Below are positions 27,948 through 35,746 of a stretch of DNA of 35,746 nt, in pieces (positions within the stretch are counted from its first letter, which is position 1; every line of letters starts with the position of its first letter). This DNA comes from a virus. The stretch lies in IMG/VR virus record IMGVR_UViG_3300042353_000423, positions 1 to 35,746 of that record; one strand, 5' to 3'. The position numbers were made by a program, and so were the translations under genes. The notes beneath the pieces are model-generated. The model had not been told where the DNA came from and ran no database searches. It worked only from the letters and a program-made list of their open reading frames with translations.

Positions 27948-28364
27948 TTATAAAAGGTTAATGTATTGGTTGGTTATTTCTGTGAGGTTACCGAACCGAA
28001 GAGACCACTTTTTACAGTTGTTCCAATGGGGGTAACGGAGTTTAAAGTCTTTTACAAGATTTTTAGTAGATTCTGAATCGACCGAAATCATATCCATTAT
28101 GCACAGGTCGTACTTGTGCTCTTCATCTCTAGGTATCTTGTTGTTAAATGTGAACAAAGACTCGTGGTCTCCGTTGCTAGCCTTAATAGGGTAAGCGATG
28201 CCGACACCCGTTACCTTGTTGTCAACAGTAGATACAAACAGGTGGTCGTGTGTGAATGCCCACTTAAGGTAAACCTCTGTGGTAATGTCATCAAACCCAA
28301 AAGCCTCTCCTCTGCCCTCAGAGCGATTGGCTTTAACGAACTCCTTTAGGTTAGATAGGAACAT
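27948..28364 (-). CDS. Small late protein, possibly GNAT-fold-like
   Basis: A 138-residue protein. The order helix (MFLSNLKEFVKANR), strand (HLFVSTVDNKVTGVGIAYPI), strand (KYDLCIMDMISVD), helix (TKNLVKDFKLRYPHW) and a closing strand near KKWSLRFGN gives a pattern like a reduced GNAT fold. T7 gp13, in a similar genomic place, is also acetyltransferase-like in pattern. No acetyl-CoA-binding Q/RxxGxG/A loop is visible, so activity is doubtful. It overlaps the fibre gene stop as TAATG. Confidence 0.6.
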   Translation of the reverse strand: MFLSNLKEFVKANRSEGRGEAFGFDDITTEVYLKWAFTHDHLFVSTVDNKVTGVGIAYPIKASNGDHESLFTFNNKIPRDEEHKYDLCIMDMISVDSESTKNLVKDFKLRYPHWNNCKKWSLRFGNLTEITNQYINLL

Positions 28365-29605
28365 TAGGTATAGATTTCCTGAGCGTGTCCAAGCGATACG
28401 CCAATTTCGTGGTCGAGTGCTCCCACGGCAGTATTGACAGGTCTATTAAAGAACCAAGTGGCTGTTCTGTTGTTAGCGGCTCGCATATGAACAGAATATG
28501 TACAGGAAACATCAAGCGTGTTAAAATCAATAATCTTAACAGTTACTGTGCTTGGGGTGGTAGCATCATTGGCATCGTGACCGCCAGATGTGACACCAGA
28601 CCAAGTGTTGTTTTGAGCATCAACAGCATCTGGAAGAGCAACTGGAACGCCAGCACCAACACCAGAATTAGGGGTTCTTGTAACAAGAAATACAATATCT
28701 GAGGCTGAATTGTAACCCTCACCAAAAAGAGACCAGTTAAGAACAACTCTATTTCCTGCCTTCTGAGGCGTGAATGTTATATCTACAAGCGTAAGTTTTG
28801 TGCCGTAAATGTTAGCAAGATTCTGAAGACCGCCCCAGCCAGAAGCATAAGAAGTTATTGCTCTAGTCTGAACAAAATAATCAAGTCGTGGATTGATAGG
28901 GGTAGTCTTAAGTCTAGGAGCAATATTAAATGTAGCCTGTCCTGTCACATCCTGTGTTCCTACTGTCGTGCTATTGCCACGGACAAGCGAAGAGCCAACA
29001 ACTGTGCTAGAGCCATTGACATATTGATTCTGACCAACAGAAGCATTTCCTTGAACAACGCCAGAAGCCTTTCTGATATAGGTACAAGTGCCGCTTGCAA
29101 TTGAAGCCGTAGGGAAAATGTTGTATGTAAAAGAGTCTACAGTTGTAACAAGGATTCTATATGTGCCGCTATATGCGGGTACGCTAGCGGTGATTGCAAC
29201 AACTTGATTAGAAACAAGTCCGTGGGCAACGGAAGTAACAGTAACAAGAATCCCGTCAGCGGTAGTAAATGTCTTGCCCGTGACATTCAGTCCATCAAAA
29301 GGAGTAACGACAACATCATTGTTTGTATTCCCGTTGAGTATAGGGGTTGTGACGGAAGCACCGCTAATGCTAGACGCAATGACAGGAAGAGAAGAGCCAA
29401 GGATGTCTGTCATTCTAGCCTCCTTGAGGAGACCACCATTGACCACAAGCAAACTGTCGTTAGCCTGTAGGGTGCGGGCTGTAAGGTTAGGCTGGTCTGT
29501 GATAGCCCCAGCAACAAGGCTTGCAGAGTCCACGAGTTGATTAAGACGAGCACCAGTAACCTGTTGTCCGTCTACGAAGGTATCGCCTTTAGAGATTTGT
29601 GCCAT
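28364..29605 (-). CDS. Putative tail fibre or tailspike-like protein
   Basis: A 413-residue protein, rich in Ser, Thr, Val, Gly and Asn with low Lys/Glu, as in beta-structured fibres. It begins with an adhesin-like MAQISKGDTFVDGQQVTGAR, a common N-terminal module of phage fibres that contains VTGARLNQLVD. Residues about 106-195 may form a small beta domain (VAHGLVSNQVVAI...SGTYRI), and the C-terminal third looks like a globular receptor-binding part. It lies next to the nozzle gene. The receptor cannot be inferred. Confidence 0.75.
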   Translation of the reverse strand: MAQISKGDTFVDGQQVTGARLNQLVDSASLVAGAITDQPNLTARTLQANDSLLVVNGGLLKEARMTDILGSSLPVIASSISGASVTTPILNGNTNNDVVVTPFDGLNVTGKTFTTADGILVTVTSVAHGLVSNQVVAITASVPAYSGTYRILVTTVDSFTYNIFPTASIASGTCTYIRKASGVVQGNASVGQNQYVNGSSTVVGSSLVRGNSTTVGTQDVTGQATFNIAPRLKTTPINPRLDYFVQTRAITSYASGWGGLQNLANIYGTKLTLVDITFTPQKAGNRVVLNWSLFGEGYNSASDIVFLVTRTPNSGVGAGVPVALPDAVDAQNNTWSGVTSGGHDANDATTPSTVTVKIIDFNTLDVSCTYSVHMRAANNRTATWFFNRPVNTAVGALDHEIGVSLGHAQEIYT

Positions 29606-29608
29606 AAA

Positions 29609-31216
29609 TTATTGTTTAGATTGGTTAGTCTTGGTTTGAACTGTTGCATAGACATATGCAGACCTAATAGAAGGTCTAAGGTTTCTTACAGAAAATACAA
29701 GTTGAATGCCAGTTCCTATCTTTCTGATTGGGCTTCTTCTTGCGTTGTCCTCATTGAACCGAGATGCAAATACATCAATCACATTGTTTGCATCAGGATT
29801 AGACACATCAACAGAAGTGACAACTCGTGAGCCAGCCTCAGCAAAGATTTCAACCTCTGCCGTGCTGAACCTTTTATCGCCAATGCTATTGAATGAATAC
29901 TTCCTTGTCTTAAGAATTCCATCTATTTCATTAGGAGCAAAGGCAGACTCGCTTAGCAACTCAGGAACATAAAACGGGAGAATGGGAGTGCCTGTAGAGC
30001 CTCCGTATTCATCGTGCGATAGTTGTTCCAGCAGGAAGAGACCTTGGTCTGTATCAACCCCGTACATTCGTCTCTGGTTGTCCTTCTTAGCGACAACAAA
30101 GTCAAAGATGTCAAATCCAGCAGGGTATGTGTCAACGGACTCCCATTGCTTTAGGATAAAATTATATACCAGAATAGCGTTATTGTCAGTAGAGGCATCA
30201 AGCGGTACTGCGAGATAGTATCTGTTATTCCAGTAAGTACCAACGGCACGATGAGAGTAAGAGCGATTGATTCGTTGGATGACATCGTCAATAGGAGAGG
30301 ATAGAGGGTCAGCCATCGTCAGCAGTTTCATTGACTCCGCAGATGCTGGCTGGGGTTGCAGGAAGTACACCCCGTTATCAGACAGGAAGAACACGCCTCC
30401 ATTAGCCTGAACAACGCTTTTCTTGGCAGAGCAACCGATGTCTGTGGCAAGAGTTCTGATGTAGGAGTCAGTAGCCAAAGGCTCTCCAGTCGCATATCTG
30501 CTAGAGCCTACGCCAACATAGAAGATACTGTTACGCATAAACACCAAGAACTCATTCAGAGTCCAAGGGGCAACGCCAACAATTCTGTCGTTAGAGCCGC
30601 TGTTAATTGTAAAAGCATCTAGTGCGTCAAAATGGTAGGGGTCAAGGAAGTTACTTACGGAAACTGTGTCGTTGTTTCTGAGGTCGTTTGTTTCATCGTG
30701 ATGCTTACCCGTAACGATAAAACGATTTGCGTAGTAAAGCATTCCATTGCAGTTAGGGAATTCTTTTTCGGTAGATGTAGTAAGCAATGCCGTAATTGTA
30801 ACGCTCATATCCCATACCAAAGGACGCTTATTGAACCCACGAGATATGAAAACGCTATCTACGCCAGCAACAACATCACACCCGTCTTGCGTAGTAACTG
30901 TTTCGCCTGCTGGAAACATTATCTTTGCAGACAGCACTTCTGTCTGAGGGTTATAGGTATAAAGACCATCAGTAAGAACACAGATGATAATCTCCTGCCC
31001 TATATCGCTGATGTAAGTACCTACCCCATAAATGGACTGTCCAATAAGTTCTCCGACTGTCTTTCGTTGCATACCCTTCCTAAGAGTAGCAACCCCTCTA
31101 TCCATTCGGAAGTTCTGAGACTGACTAACTATACCTTGGGGCAGAGCACTAGGGTTGTCACGGCTGTTAAGCCCGACAAATGCTATGTCTCCATCCTTTT
31201 GGTATTCATTAGGCAT
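29609..31216 (-). CDS. Tail nozzle/tubular protein B-like
   Basis: A 535-residue protein. The opening FVGLNSRDNPSALPQGIVSQ followed by NFRMDRGVATLRKGMQRK is the pattern of podoviral tail-tube/nozzle and stopper proteins that start with an N-terminal insertion strand and then a beta-propeller. Repeated beta stretches (about 50-400) end with strands like YAYNFILKQW..., consistent with propeller blades. It should close and extend the short tail below the connector. The position after fibres and connector agrees. Start overlaps the small membrane-protein stop as TAATG. Confidence 0.78.
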   Translation of the reverse strand: MPNEYQKDGDIAFVGLNSRDNPSALPQGIVSQSQNFRMDRGVATLRKGMQRKTVGELIGQSIYGVGTYISDIGQEIIICVLTDGLYTYNPQTEVLSAKIMFPAGETVTTQDGCDVVAGVDSVFISRGFNKRPLVWDMSVTITALLTTSTEKEFPNCNGMLYYANRFIVTGKHHDETNDLRNNDTVSVSNFLDPYHFDALDAFTINSGSNDRIVGVAPWTLNEFLVFMRNSIFYVGVGSSRYATGEPLATDSYIRTLATDIGCSAKKSVVQANGGVFFLSDNGVYFLQPQPASAESMKLLTMADPLSSPIDDVIQRINRSYSHRAVGTYWNNRYYLAVPLDASTDNNAILVYNFILKQWESVDTYPAGFDIFDFVVAKKDNQRRMYGVDTDQGLFLLEQLSHDEYGGSTGTPILPFYVPELLSESAFAPNEIDGILKTRKYSFNSIGDKRFSTAEVEIFAEAGSRVVTSVDVSNPDANNVIDVFASRFNEDNARRSPIRKIGTGIQLVFSVRNLRPSIRSAYVYATVQTKTNQSKQ

Positions 31217-31323
31217 TACCGAGAGACGATAGAGTAATAGATTTCCTTGAGTTTCTCAGCCCAGCGAGCACCGACATAAACGCCACCAAGAAAACCAATT
31301 GTAGAAATGATAATAGTAAGCAT
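31216..31323 (-). CDS. Tiny single-pass membrane protein
   Basis: A 35-residue gene, MLTIIISTIGFLGGVYVGAR and so on, filling the gap between fibre and nozzle genes exactly (four bases after one stop, TAATG with the next start). It has one hydrophobic span at residues 2-17 and a basic/amphipathic tail (ARWAEKLKEIYYSIVSR). A longer in-frame start would overlap the fibre gene. Conserved spacing supports a real gene; the role is unknown (a virion or membrane peptide). Confidence 0.62.
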   Translation of the reverse strand: MLTIIISTIGFLGGVYVGARWAEKLKEIYYSIVSR

Positions 31324-31327
31324 AAAA

Positions 31328-32221
31328 TTAAACAATATCTGGGTCTGGGAAATAAGGAACAAAGTATCGCACTCCGTTAATCTTAAATACAAGGGCATTC
31401 CCAGCAGTCTCAGCAGTCCAGCCAGTAGGAGGGCTTACAGCAAAATAAGTGTGACAACCATTAAGTGTGGATTCGCCATCTTGAAATCTAATGCCATTAT
31501 CATCAAGATTAAGACAGGCAGTTGCGTGTGGAGCAATACCGATGCCGACCTTGCCGTGCTGGTCGATGGTAAAAGCAGTACCATCTGGGGTGGTAATATC
31601 TTCAACAACAAAAGAGTTACCTGTTCCTCTATTTTCAATGCGGAGGGTAGTTCCAACGGCAGTCGTAGACAGATTTTTGATAACCATAGCACCGCCAGAG
31701 CCGCTTTGGTCTACGCCCAAAATAGGGGTGCTGGCACTTGTTGCAATAGTGCTTGCTTGATTAGTAGTAACAACGCCAACTGTGTTGCCAAGTCTGTTCG
31801 TGAAGTTCAGTCTATCAACAATCCAAATATCTCCAGCCACAGGTGCGGAAGGGTTTGCCGTACCAAAACCAAGGTTCACACCAGCGGTAGTAGCCGTAGT
31901 GAGAGCGTTCAACTTACCCGTAAGAGTACCACCAGCAAGCGGAAGACCAGCCGTAGTCTGGGTTGAGCCGTTGGGGAATGTCAGACCGCCACCATTGGTA
32001 GCAAGGTTGAACTTTCCATCAAGCGGAGAGAAGGTATGATTAAAAGTAGTGCCAGCACCAGTATCATTGTATGCGGCAATGTTCAGATTTTCGTTAAGCA
32101 GGTTTCTGACTGTAGGAACATACAGCGTACCAGAAAGCGTACCGCCTGTCAGTTTGAGGGCTGTAGGGTCGTTTTCGACTGTGATGCCACCGACACCACC
32201 TGTAGAGATAGAGATAGGCAT
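31328..32221 (-). CDS. Tail fibre-like protein
   Basis: A 297-residue protein with LTGGTLSGTL (about 24-33) and LAGGTLTGKL (about 96-105) motifs, typical of trimeric phage fibre repeats, and FNLATNGGGLTFPNGSTQTT between them. GVNLGFGTANPSAPVAGDIW, then FTIDQHGKVGIGIAPHATAC, match the shaft-to-head segments of many fibre and appendage proteins. No intramolecular chaperone catalytic motif is seen at the end. Likely an adsorption fibre. Confidence 0.8.
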   Translation of the reverse strand: MPISISTGGVGGITVENDPTALKLTGGTLSGTLYVPTVRNLLNENLNIAAYNDTGAGTTFNHTFSPLDGKFNLATNGGGLTFPNGSTQTTAGLPLAGGTLTGKLNALTTATTAGVNLGFGTANPSAPVAGDIWIVDRLNFTNRLGNTVGVVTTNQASTIATSASTPILGVDQSGSGGAMVIKNLSTTAVGTTLRIENRGTGNSFVVEDITTPDGTAFTIDQHGKVGIGIAPHATACLNLDDNGIRFQDGESTLNGCHTYFAVSPPTGWTAETAGNALVFKINGVRYFVPYFPDPDIV

Positions 32222-32517
32222 TAGACTGTTGCGAAAGCGATGTGAACGGGGGTGGAGGCGGCAGTAGCAATCACTCTGATGTGACCATTGTAGTTCTCGA
32301 TGGTGATATTACCAAGGGGAGGAACGATGACACCAGAAGAGCCAGACTCAGAGAAAATCACCTCGATAGTAGCCGTTGTAGACTTGTTCTGGACGATGAC
32401 CATAACCCGTCTGATGGGGGTAATAGCGTGGTCAAGAAGGGTGCTTGCGGCAGTACCTGCTGTGAAGTTCTGGTGGGTGAAACCACGAATTAGGGGGGAG
32501 GAGAATGCGAATGCCAT
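32221..32517 (-). CDS. Small beta-rich virion protein
   Basis: A 98-residue protein, MAFAFSSPLIRGFTHQNFTA..., composed of alternating hydrophobic strands (RRVMVIVQNKSTTATIEVIF, NITIENYNGHIRVIATA) and short turns. This suits a small beta sandwich such as a decoration, fibre-base or tail accessory protein. Lies between connector and fibre genes. Overlaps the fibre start as TAATG. Exact role unknown. Confidence 0.72.
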   Translation of the reverse strand: MAFAFSSPLIRGFTHQNFTAGTAASTLLDHAITPIRRVMVIVQNKSTTATIEVIFSESGSSGVIVPPLGNITIENYNGHIRVIATAASTPVHIAFATV

Positions 32518-32521
32518 TGTA

Positions 32522-33289
32522 TTAGTAAGTGTTTGTCATATTGATACGACCAAATTGGGATTGCTGACGGAGCATCTTATCGTACTCCATATCAAGAACT
32601 TCTTTAGCCTTGGCTTCAATAGTAGCCGCTTCCTGAATCTGTCCTTCAGACACGAACCAGTTAGCCGCAGAAGCCCAAGACATAAAGGAGGAGAAGATGT
32701 ACGGGATATCAATCTTAGTCCAACTAGATGCGTTTGTTGTGGGACTTTGTCCAGCAATTGTAGAAGAAGCCGTACAGGTGTAGAAGTTGCCAGCGTGAGG
32801 CTTTCCAAGCACAGGAGTGTATGAACCCGTGCCAGAGCCAGCATCAAAGTAAACTTGAACATCTTTGAAGTAGACAACAGTTGGGTCAAACAGTTCTCCC
32901 GTAAGTATGGGGCATATAAGTCTATACACATACCATACTTCTGAAACAGACGAATTCACGATGACTTTTCTTGAAGTGCCGATGTCGTACAGTTGATAAG
33001 GTATCTGAACGGCTTTAGTTGTCTCTTGGGGGTTCTTGCTATAAACAGCCAGAATTTCTCCAGCGGTAACAATAGGAACAAAAGAGGCAACACCAAGAGT
33101 GTCTACTGTGATTGCGTTCTTGGCTATACGGCAGATGTCAATCCATTCACTAGCCTCCCAAGCCTCACGCATACGAGCGTTGCTGAAGTCACGGAACTGA
33201 GCAAATGTGTCAGGCGTGATATTCTGGCGGTCATTTCCAGAGTACTGGAGAGCGTCAAAAAGGACTTGGGAGTAGTTTGCGTTTCTCAT
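32522..33289 (-). CDS. Head-tail connector / tail tubular A-like protein
   Basis: A 255-residue protein. The N-terminus (YSQVLFDALQYSGNDRQNIT, then FAQFRDFSNARMREAWEASE W) follows a pattern common in connector proteins of podoviral phages, with an aromatic Trp-x-D/E box at the end of the helix. A beta-rich middle (about 60-190) and a helical C-terminus (EAATIEAKAKEVLDMEYDKM, about 220-239) complete the layout seen in tail tubular A/gp4-type adaptors. It should sit between portal and nozzle. Its start overlaps the upstream stop as ATGA. Confidence 0.72.
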   Translation of the reverse strand: MRNANYSQVLFDALQYSGNDRQNITPDTFAQFRDFSNARMREAWEASEWIDICRIAKNAITVDTLGVASFVPIVTAGEILAVYSKNPQETTKAVQIPYQLYDIGTSRKVIVNSSVSEVWYVYRLICPILTGELFDPTVVYFKDVQVYFDAGSGTGSYTPVLGKPHAGNFYTCTASSTIAGQSPTTNASSWTKIDIPYIFSSFMSWASAANWFVSEGQIQEAATIEAKAKEVLDMEYDKMLRQQSQFGRINMTNTY

Positions 33290-33651
33290 TTGATGAGATA
33301 TCCGTCACCTGTAAAAATTGCCCCTTGGACACAAGTCCGCTTGATGCGGTTCTTAACTGCCACTTCGGGGTTATCGTTGATGAATTCCTTCACGAACTGG
33401 TCATCAGACCAGCATTCCTTGCCGAGTCTGTGAGACCAGTAGTGAAAGGCATCCAACGGGATAGAGGCGATTTTCTCGCCAATACCCTCAACGCTTTTTG
33501 CAGCGTTGTTGTTGTGAAAAATAGCCGATTGCTTAGCAACCGACTTTGCTTTGACCTCATTCATTCTCCAGCCCAACAGGAGTTCCTGCTCCACCCTATT
33601 TCTAAGGTGGGCAGGGACTGCGTCAGCCAGACTTTGAATGATGTCTGACAT
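33286..33651 (-). CDS. Conserved phage protein near the capsid gene
   Basis: A 121-residue protein. The stretch IPLDAFHYWSHRLGKECWSD with QFVKEFINDNPEVAVKNRIK is a pattern I recall in small proteins encoded next to phage capsid genes (HYW...G.ECW.D..F..EF.R.NPE). The N-terminal part is helical (LADAVPAHLRNRVEQELLLG). Probably a head accessory or completion protein. Function not known to me. Confidence 0.76.
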   Translation of the reverse strand: MSDIIQSLADAVPAHLRNRVEQELLLGWRMNEVKAKSVAKQSAIFHNNNAAKSVEGIGEKIASIPLDAFHYWSHRLGKECWSDDQFVKEFINDNPEVAVKNRIKRTCVQGAIFTGDGYLIK

Positions 33652-33660
33652 TACTGCGGA

Positions 33661-34698
33661 TTAGGCGGTGAAGTCAAACACACCGAAAGCGAGGGGGTTG
33701 TAGACGCAAAGTCCAGCAACCGCTTCAATCATTCGGGCTTCGCCACCACCAGCGTTAGGCAGAGCCGTCACGCCAGCGACATTACCACCATAACGCACTT
33801 CGACTTGGTCGAACGGGATGACATAACCAACAAAGGTCGAGCCAACGCCAGCAGTAGCATTGAGGTAGTGGGAAGGGTGGAGTCTCAACTTACCGAAATC
33901 GCCCTCGAAAATATCGACAGACGAGATGTAGGAAGACTCGTTGGACTCACGATTCAGAGTGCGGATAGCAGTCTGAGTGTTCGGAGAACCAGAAGTCGGT
34001 GTAGTGAAGACGAGGTTTGTGAACGCTCTCTTGAGGGCAGTACCGCAGAGGAGGTCGTAGTCCTTGAACTGACCAGTCTGGGAGTAGATGCCTGTGAGGA
34101 CATTCTGAACAACGGCTTCCGTGAGGGCGGCAGTACCGACAGTCGTGCGATTAGCAGTAGGTGTCTGGAACTGGGAGGCGATGGGGAGGACAGCGTCCTG
34201 TGTGCCAGCACCAGCGGCGGCGAGCCACTTGTGGAGACCACGAGTCAGGTACGGGGTAGAGCCACCAGCGTCAGCCTGAGCACCATTGTTGGAACACATC
34301 GAGGCTTCCATATCACGCTTGATAGCCTGAATGCCCTTAGCGACATTGTTAGCGAGTTCATCACGAACGCCAGCGACAGTCGAGATATCCTGCGTAAGCG
34401 GGGACACACGGACGGAGCGTCTGAAGATTTGGATGAAGTTGCTGAGTTCAGCACGATAGACAGCAGAGCCATCCTTAGTGTAGTTCTCGTAGGTGGTGAC
34501 ATCCGTGCCGTCAACTGTGCCAGTTGTCTTCGGGGTAGGAAGAGAATCAGCCTGCCAGCGGAACAGGGTATTTCCGGGTTTGCTACCCTTCTTAGCCATC
34601 GAGGTGAAGGGGGTGTCCTTCGCATCAACGAGCGAGATGAGGTCAGCGAGGTCTTCTCTCTTACCAGACGAGAAGGAGGGTTCTGTGAGATTAGCCAT
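33661..34698 (-). CDS. Major capsid protein (SU10-like, HK97 fold expected)
   Basis: A 345-residue protein. The start (KREDLADLISLVDAKDTPFT, about 13-32, then NTLFRWQADSL near 44-54) is the hallmark of the SU10 major head protein group (DUF5309). The middle follows the family pattern (helix around ELANNVAKGIQAIKRDMEAS, then YDLLCGTALKRAFTNL) and ends with PFDQVEVRYGGNVAGV and a C-terminal strand. These proteins build the icosahedral shell with the HK97 fold. It follows the scaffold gene as in related phages. No Shine-Dalgarno. Confidence 0.88.
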   Translation of the reverse strand: MANLTEPSFSSGKREDLADLISLVDAKDTPFTSMAKKGSKPGNTLFRWQADSLPTPKTTGTVDGTDVTTYENYTKDGSAVYRAELSNFIQIFRRSVRVSPLTQDISTVAGVRDELANNVAKGIQAIKRDMEASMCSNNGAQADAGGSTPYLTRGLHKWLAAAGAGTQDAVLPIASQFQTPTANRTTVGTAALTEAVVQNVLTGIYSQTGQFKDYDLLCGTALKRAFTNLVFTTPTSGSPNTQTAIRTLNRESNESSYISSVDIFEGDFGKLRLHPSHYLNATAGVGSTFVGYVIPFDQVEVRYGGNVAGVTALPNAGGGEARMIEAVAGLCVYNPLAFGVFDFTA

Positions 34699-34730
34699 AT
34701 AGGTATATAGGGTTTAGGGGGGTTTAATGA

Positions 34731-35741
34731 TTACAGGAATCGGGTAGCGATTATAGACGCTAGGTCATCTCTAGAGTTCGATGCAGAAAAACGCTTCTGG
34801 GCTTGCTGAGACTTCATATCCTTTGAGGAAGTGGAGGTCGGGGCTGAAGAAGGTCTAGGCTGGTTAGGTGCTTTGTTGATAACCCCAGAGGACTTGCCTT
34901 TGGATTCACGGGCTTTAACGCCAGAGATGTAATCACCAATCACCATCTTGTAGTCAGGGAATTTCTGGATTTCAGGGAAAGCCTTCAGGAAAGTCTCAGC
35001 GATTTGTCTATCTCGTGATGCCTTATCCTTCCACCAAGGGTATTCCTTAGCGGCAATGGTTTCCATCTGATTGAAGTTCTGGAGGTACTGCATACGCTTA
35101 GGGAGGTGTTCTTCCATCGCATCAAGAGCCTTGATTTTGATGTTTCGCACTTCTTCAGCGGAGTATTCCACTTCGTTTCCATCCTTACCTGTTACTACTG
35201 CACCATCGGGGTTCATTTCGCACCAGCGTCTGATTTGCTTGGCTTGGTCAGCCTCTCGGTTGACCTCTTCTAGCGTAGACAGGTGAGCGTACGGGTTGTC
35301 CTGAGTCGGAGTCTGTGCTGGCTTGTTAGCCTCTTGCGACAGTCTATCCACCTCAGAACGGAGTCGTTCCACTTCTGCTTCAGCCTCCCTGCGTTTAGCA
35401 GAGAGTTTGTCGATGCGTTTCTTAACACCTTTGGGCAAGCCCCTATCAAGTTCGTTATCTTCAGATTTGGTTTCTTCGGTTTCCTCGGAATCTGTAGACT
35501 CGTCCTGTTCGGTGGCTGTATCGTTATCTTGAGAAAGAACCTCACTATTCTCGGAAGTCGCTTGACCTTCCGCTTCAGTTTGCTCCTGCGAGACTGAAGA
35601 CTCACTATTTTCCTTACCGCCTAGGAAGGATTCGCTAACTATGTCAGCGAGTTTACTGATATCAAAAGCCTGCGGGGTGCTCTCGTTTTTCGTAGCGTTG
35701 TTTTGAGCCGTGCTAAGGTCGGCTTGATTTTCTGTTGTCAT
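34731..35741 (-). CDS. Putative capsid scaffolding protein
   Basis: A 336-residue protein, strongly acidic at the start (about 40-98) with Ser/Glu/Asp-rich low-complexity sequence. A coiled coil follows at about 103-140 (KGVKKRIDKLSAKRREAEAE, then VERLRSEVDRL), then a helical region with conserved YPWWKD (about 234) and a basic Ser/Pro-rich tail (KGKSSGVINKAPNQPRPSSA). Acidic plus coiled-coil plus basic C-terminus is the usual plan of a scaffold, which guides capsid assembly through its C-terminal basic end. Position just before the capsid gene agrees. No protease domain visible. Confidence 0.78.
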   Translation of the reverse strand: MTTENQADLSTAQNNATKNESTPQAFDISKLADIVSESFLGGKENSESSVSQEQTEAEGQATSENSEVLSQDNDTATEQDESTDSEETEETKSEDNELDRGLPKGVKKRIDKLSAKRREAEAEVERLRSEVDRLSQEANKPAQTPTQDNPYAHLSTLEEVNREADQAKQIRRWCEMNPDGAVVTGKDGNEVEYSAEEVRNIKIKALDAMEEHLPKRMQYLQNFNQMETIAAKEYPWWKDKASRDRQIAETFLKAFPEIQKFPDYKMVIGDYISGVKARESKGKSSGVINKAPNQPRPSSAPTSTSSKDMKSQQAQKRFSASNSRDDLASIIATRFL

Positions 35742-35746
35742 TAGAT

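Noticed and set aside
27948-28364. Active acetyltransferase
   Set aside because: The strand and helix order is suggestive, but the acetyl-CoA-binding loop is not visible.
33805-34710. 301-codon frame antisense to the capsid gene
   Set aside because: Mirror of a strongly coded capsid gene; no domain and no start signals.
1-35746. CRISPR arrays and tRNA genes
   Set aside because: No regularly spaced repeats with unique spacers and no cloverleaf with T-loop GTTCRANTC and CCA-type acceptor was found by eye; a tRNAscan run would settle the second point.

Overview
The window is part of a tailed-phage genome, most likely short-tailed (podovirus-like). The evidence is an SU10-type major capsid protein, an adjacent scaffold, a short-tail connector and nozzle set, fibre-like proteins, three large internal or ejection-type virion proteins and a holin/spanin-like cassette. 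Portal, terminase large subunit, DNA polymerase and helicase are not seen and presumably lie outside. No start codon has a convincing Shine-Dalgarno sequence. Early genes instead carry an ACGCA motif just before the ATG, and packed genes use stop/start overlaps (ATGA, TAATG, TAATATG). This suggests a host from a bacterial lineage that rarely uses Shine-Dalgarno, but the host cannot be named from the sequence.

Layout. (1) 1-7770 is an early accessory region built in modules. A leftward block (203-3057) holds ArdC-like antirestriction and six small genes, each with its own TTGACA-type promoter. A 724-base non-coding divergent region follows (3058-3781). A rightward block of four small genes (3782-5673) comes next; three of them are flanked by a repeated 5' leader hairpin and/or a repeated 3' hairpin, and the last, a histone-fold-like protein, has a long structured leader. 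A second leftward block (6008-7770) holds five genes ending at an HTH protein. Three related elements of about 130 bases (21-150, 3451-3580 and a diverged copy near 5737-5897) sit at the module borders and look like a small family of RNA genes or cis elements. (2) 7835-14975 is a rightward replication/recombination operon: endonuclease VII, RecE-like exonuclease, wHTH replication initiator with a lambda-like candidate origin inside the gene, DnaC-like loader, exported lytic transglycosylase, ribbon-helix-helix protein, ERF annealing protein with an SSB-like tail, metallophosphoesterase and several small unknown genes. (3) 14955-35741 is a leftward late operon, read from the right edge: scaffold, major capsid, head-tail connectors, fibres, nozzle, internal virion proteins, a 2826-residue polyvalent virion protein, holin and a spanin-like lipoprotein.

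Inferred logic: early genes blunt restriction and take over the host as separately controlled cassettes. The rightward operon then replicates and recombines DNA, and the leftward operon makes virions. The giant protein is probably packaged and ejected, delivering a zincin-type protease, an ADP-ribosyltransferase-like domain and three tandem GNAT-like acetyltransferase domains into the next host. Most striking are the giant effector protein, the family of border elements, the three-way-junction RNA at 5355-5459 and the reiterated leader and trailer hairpins around the rightward early genes.
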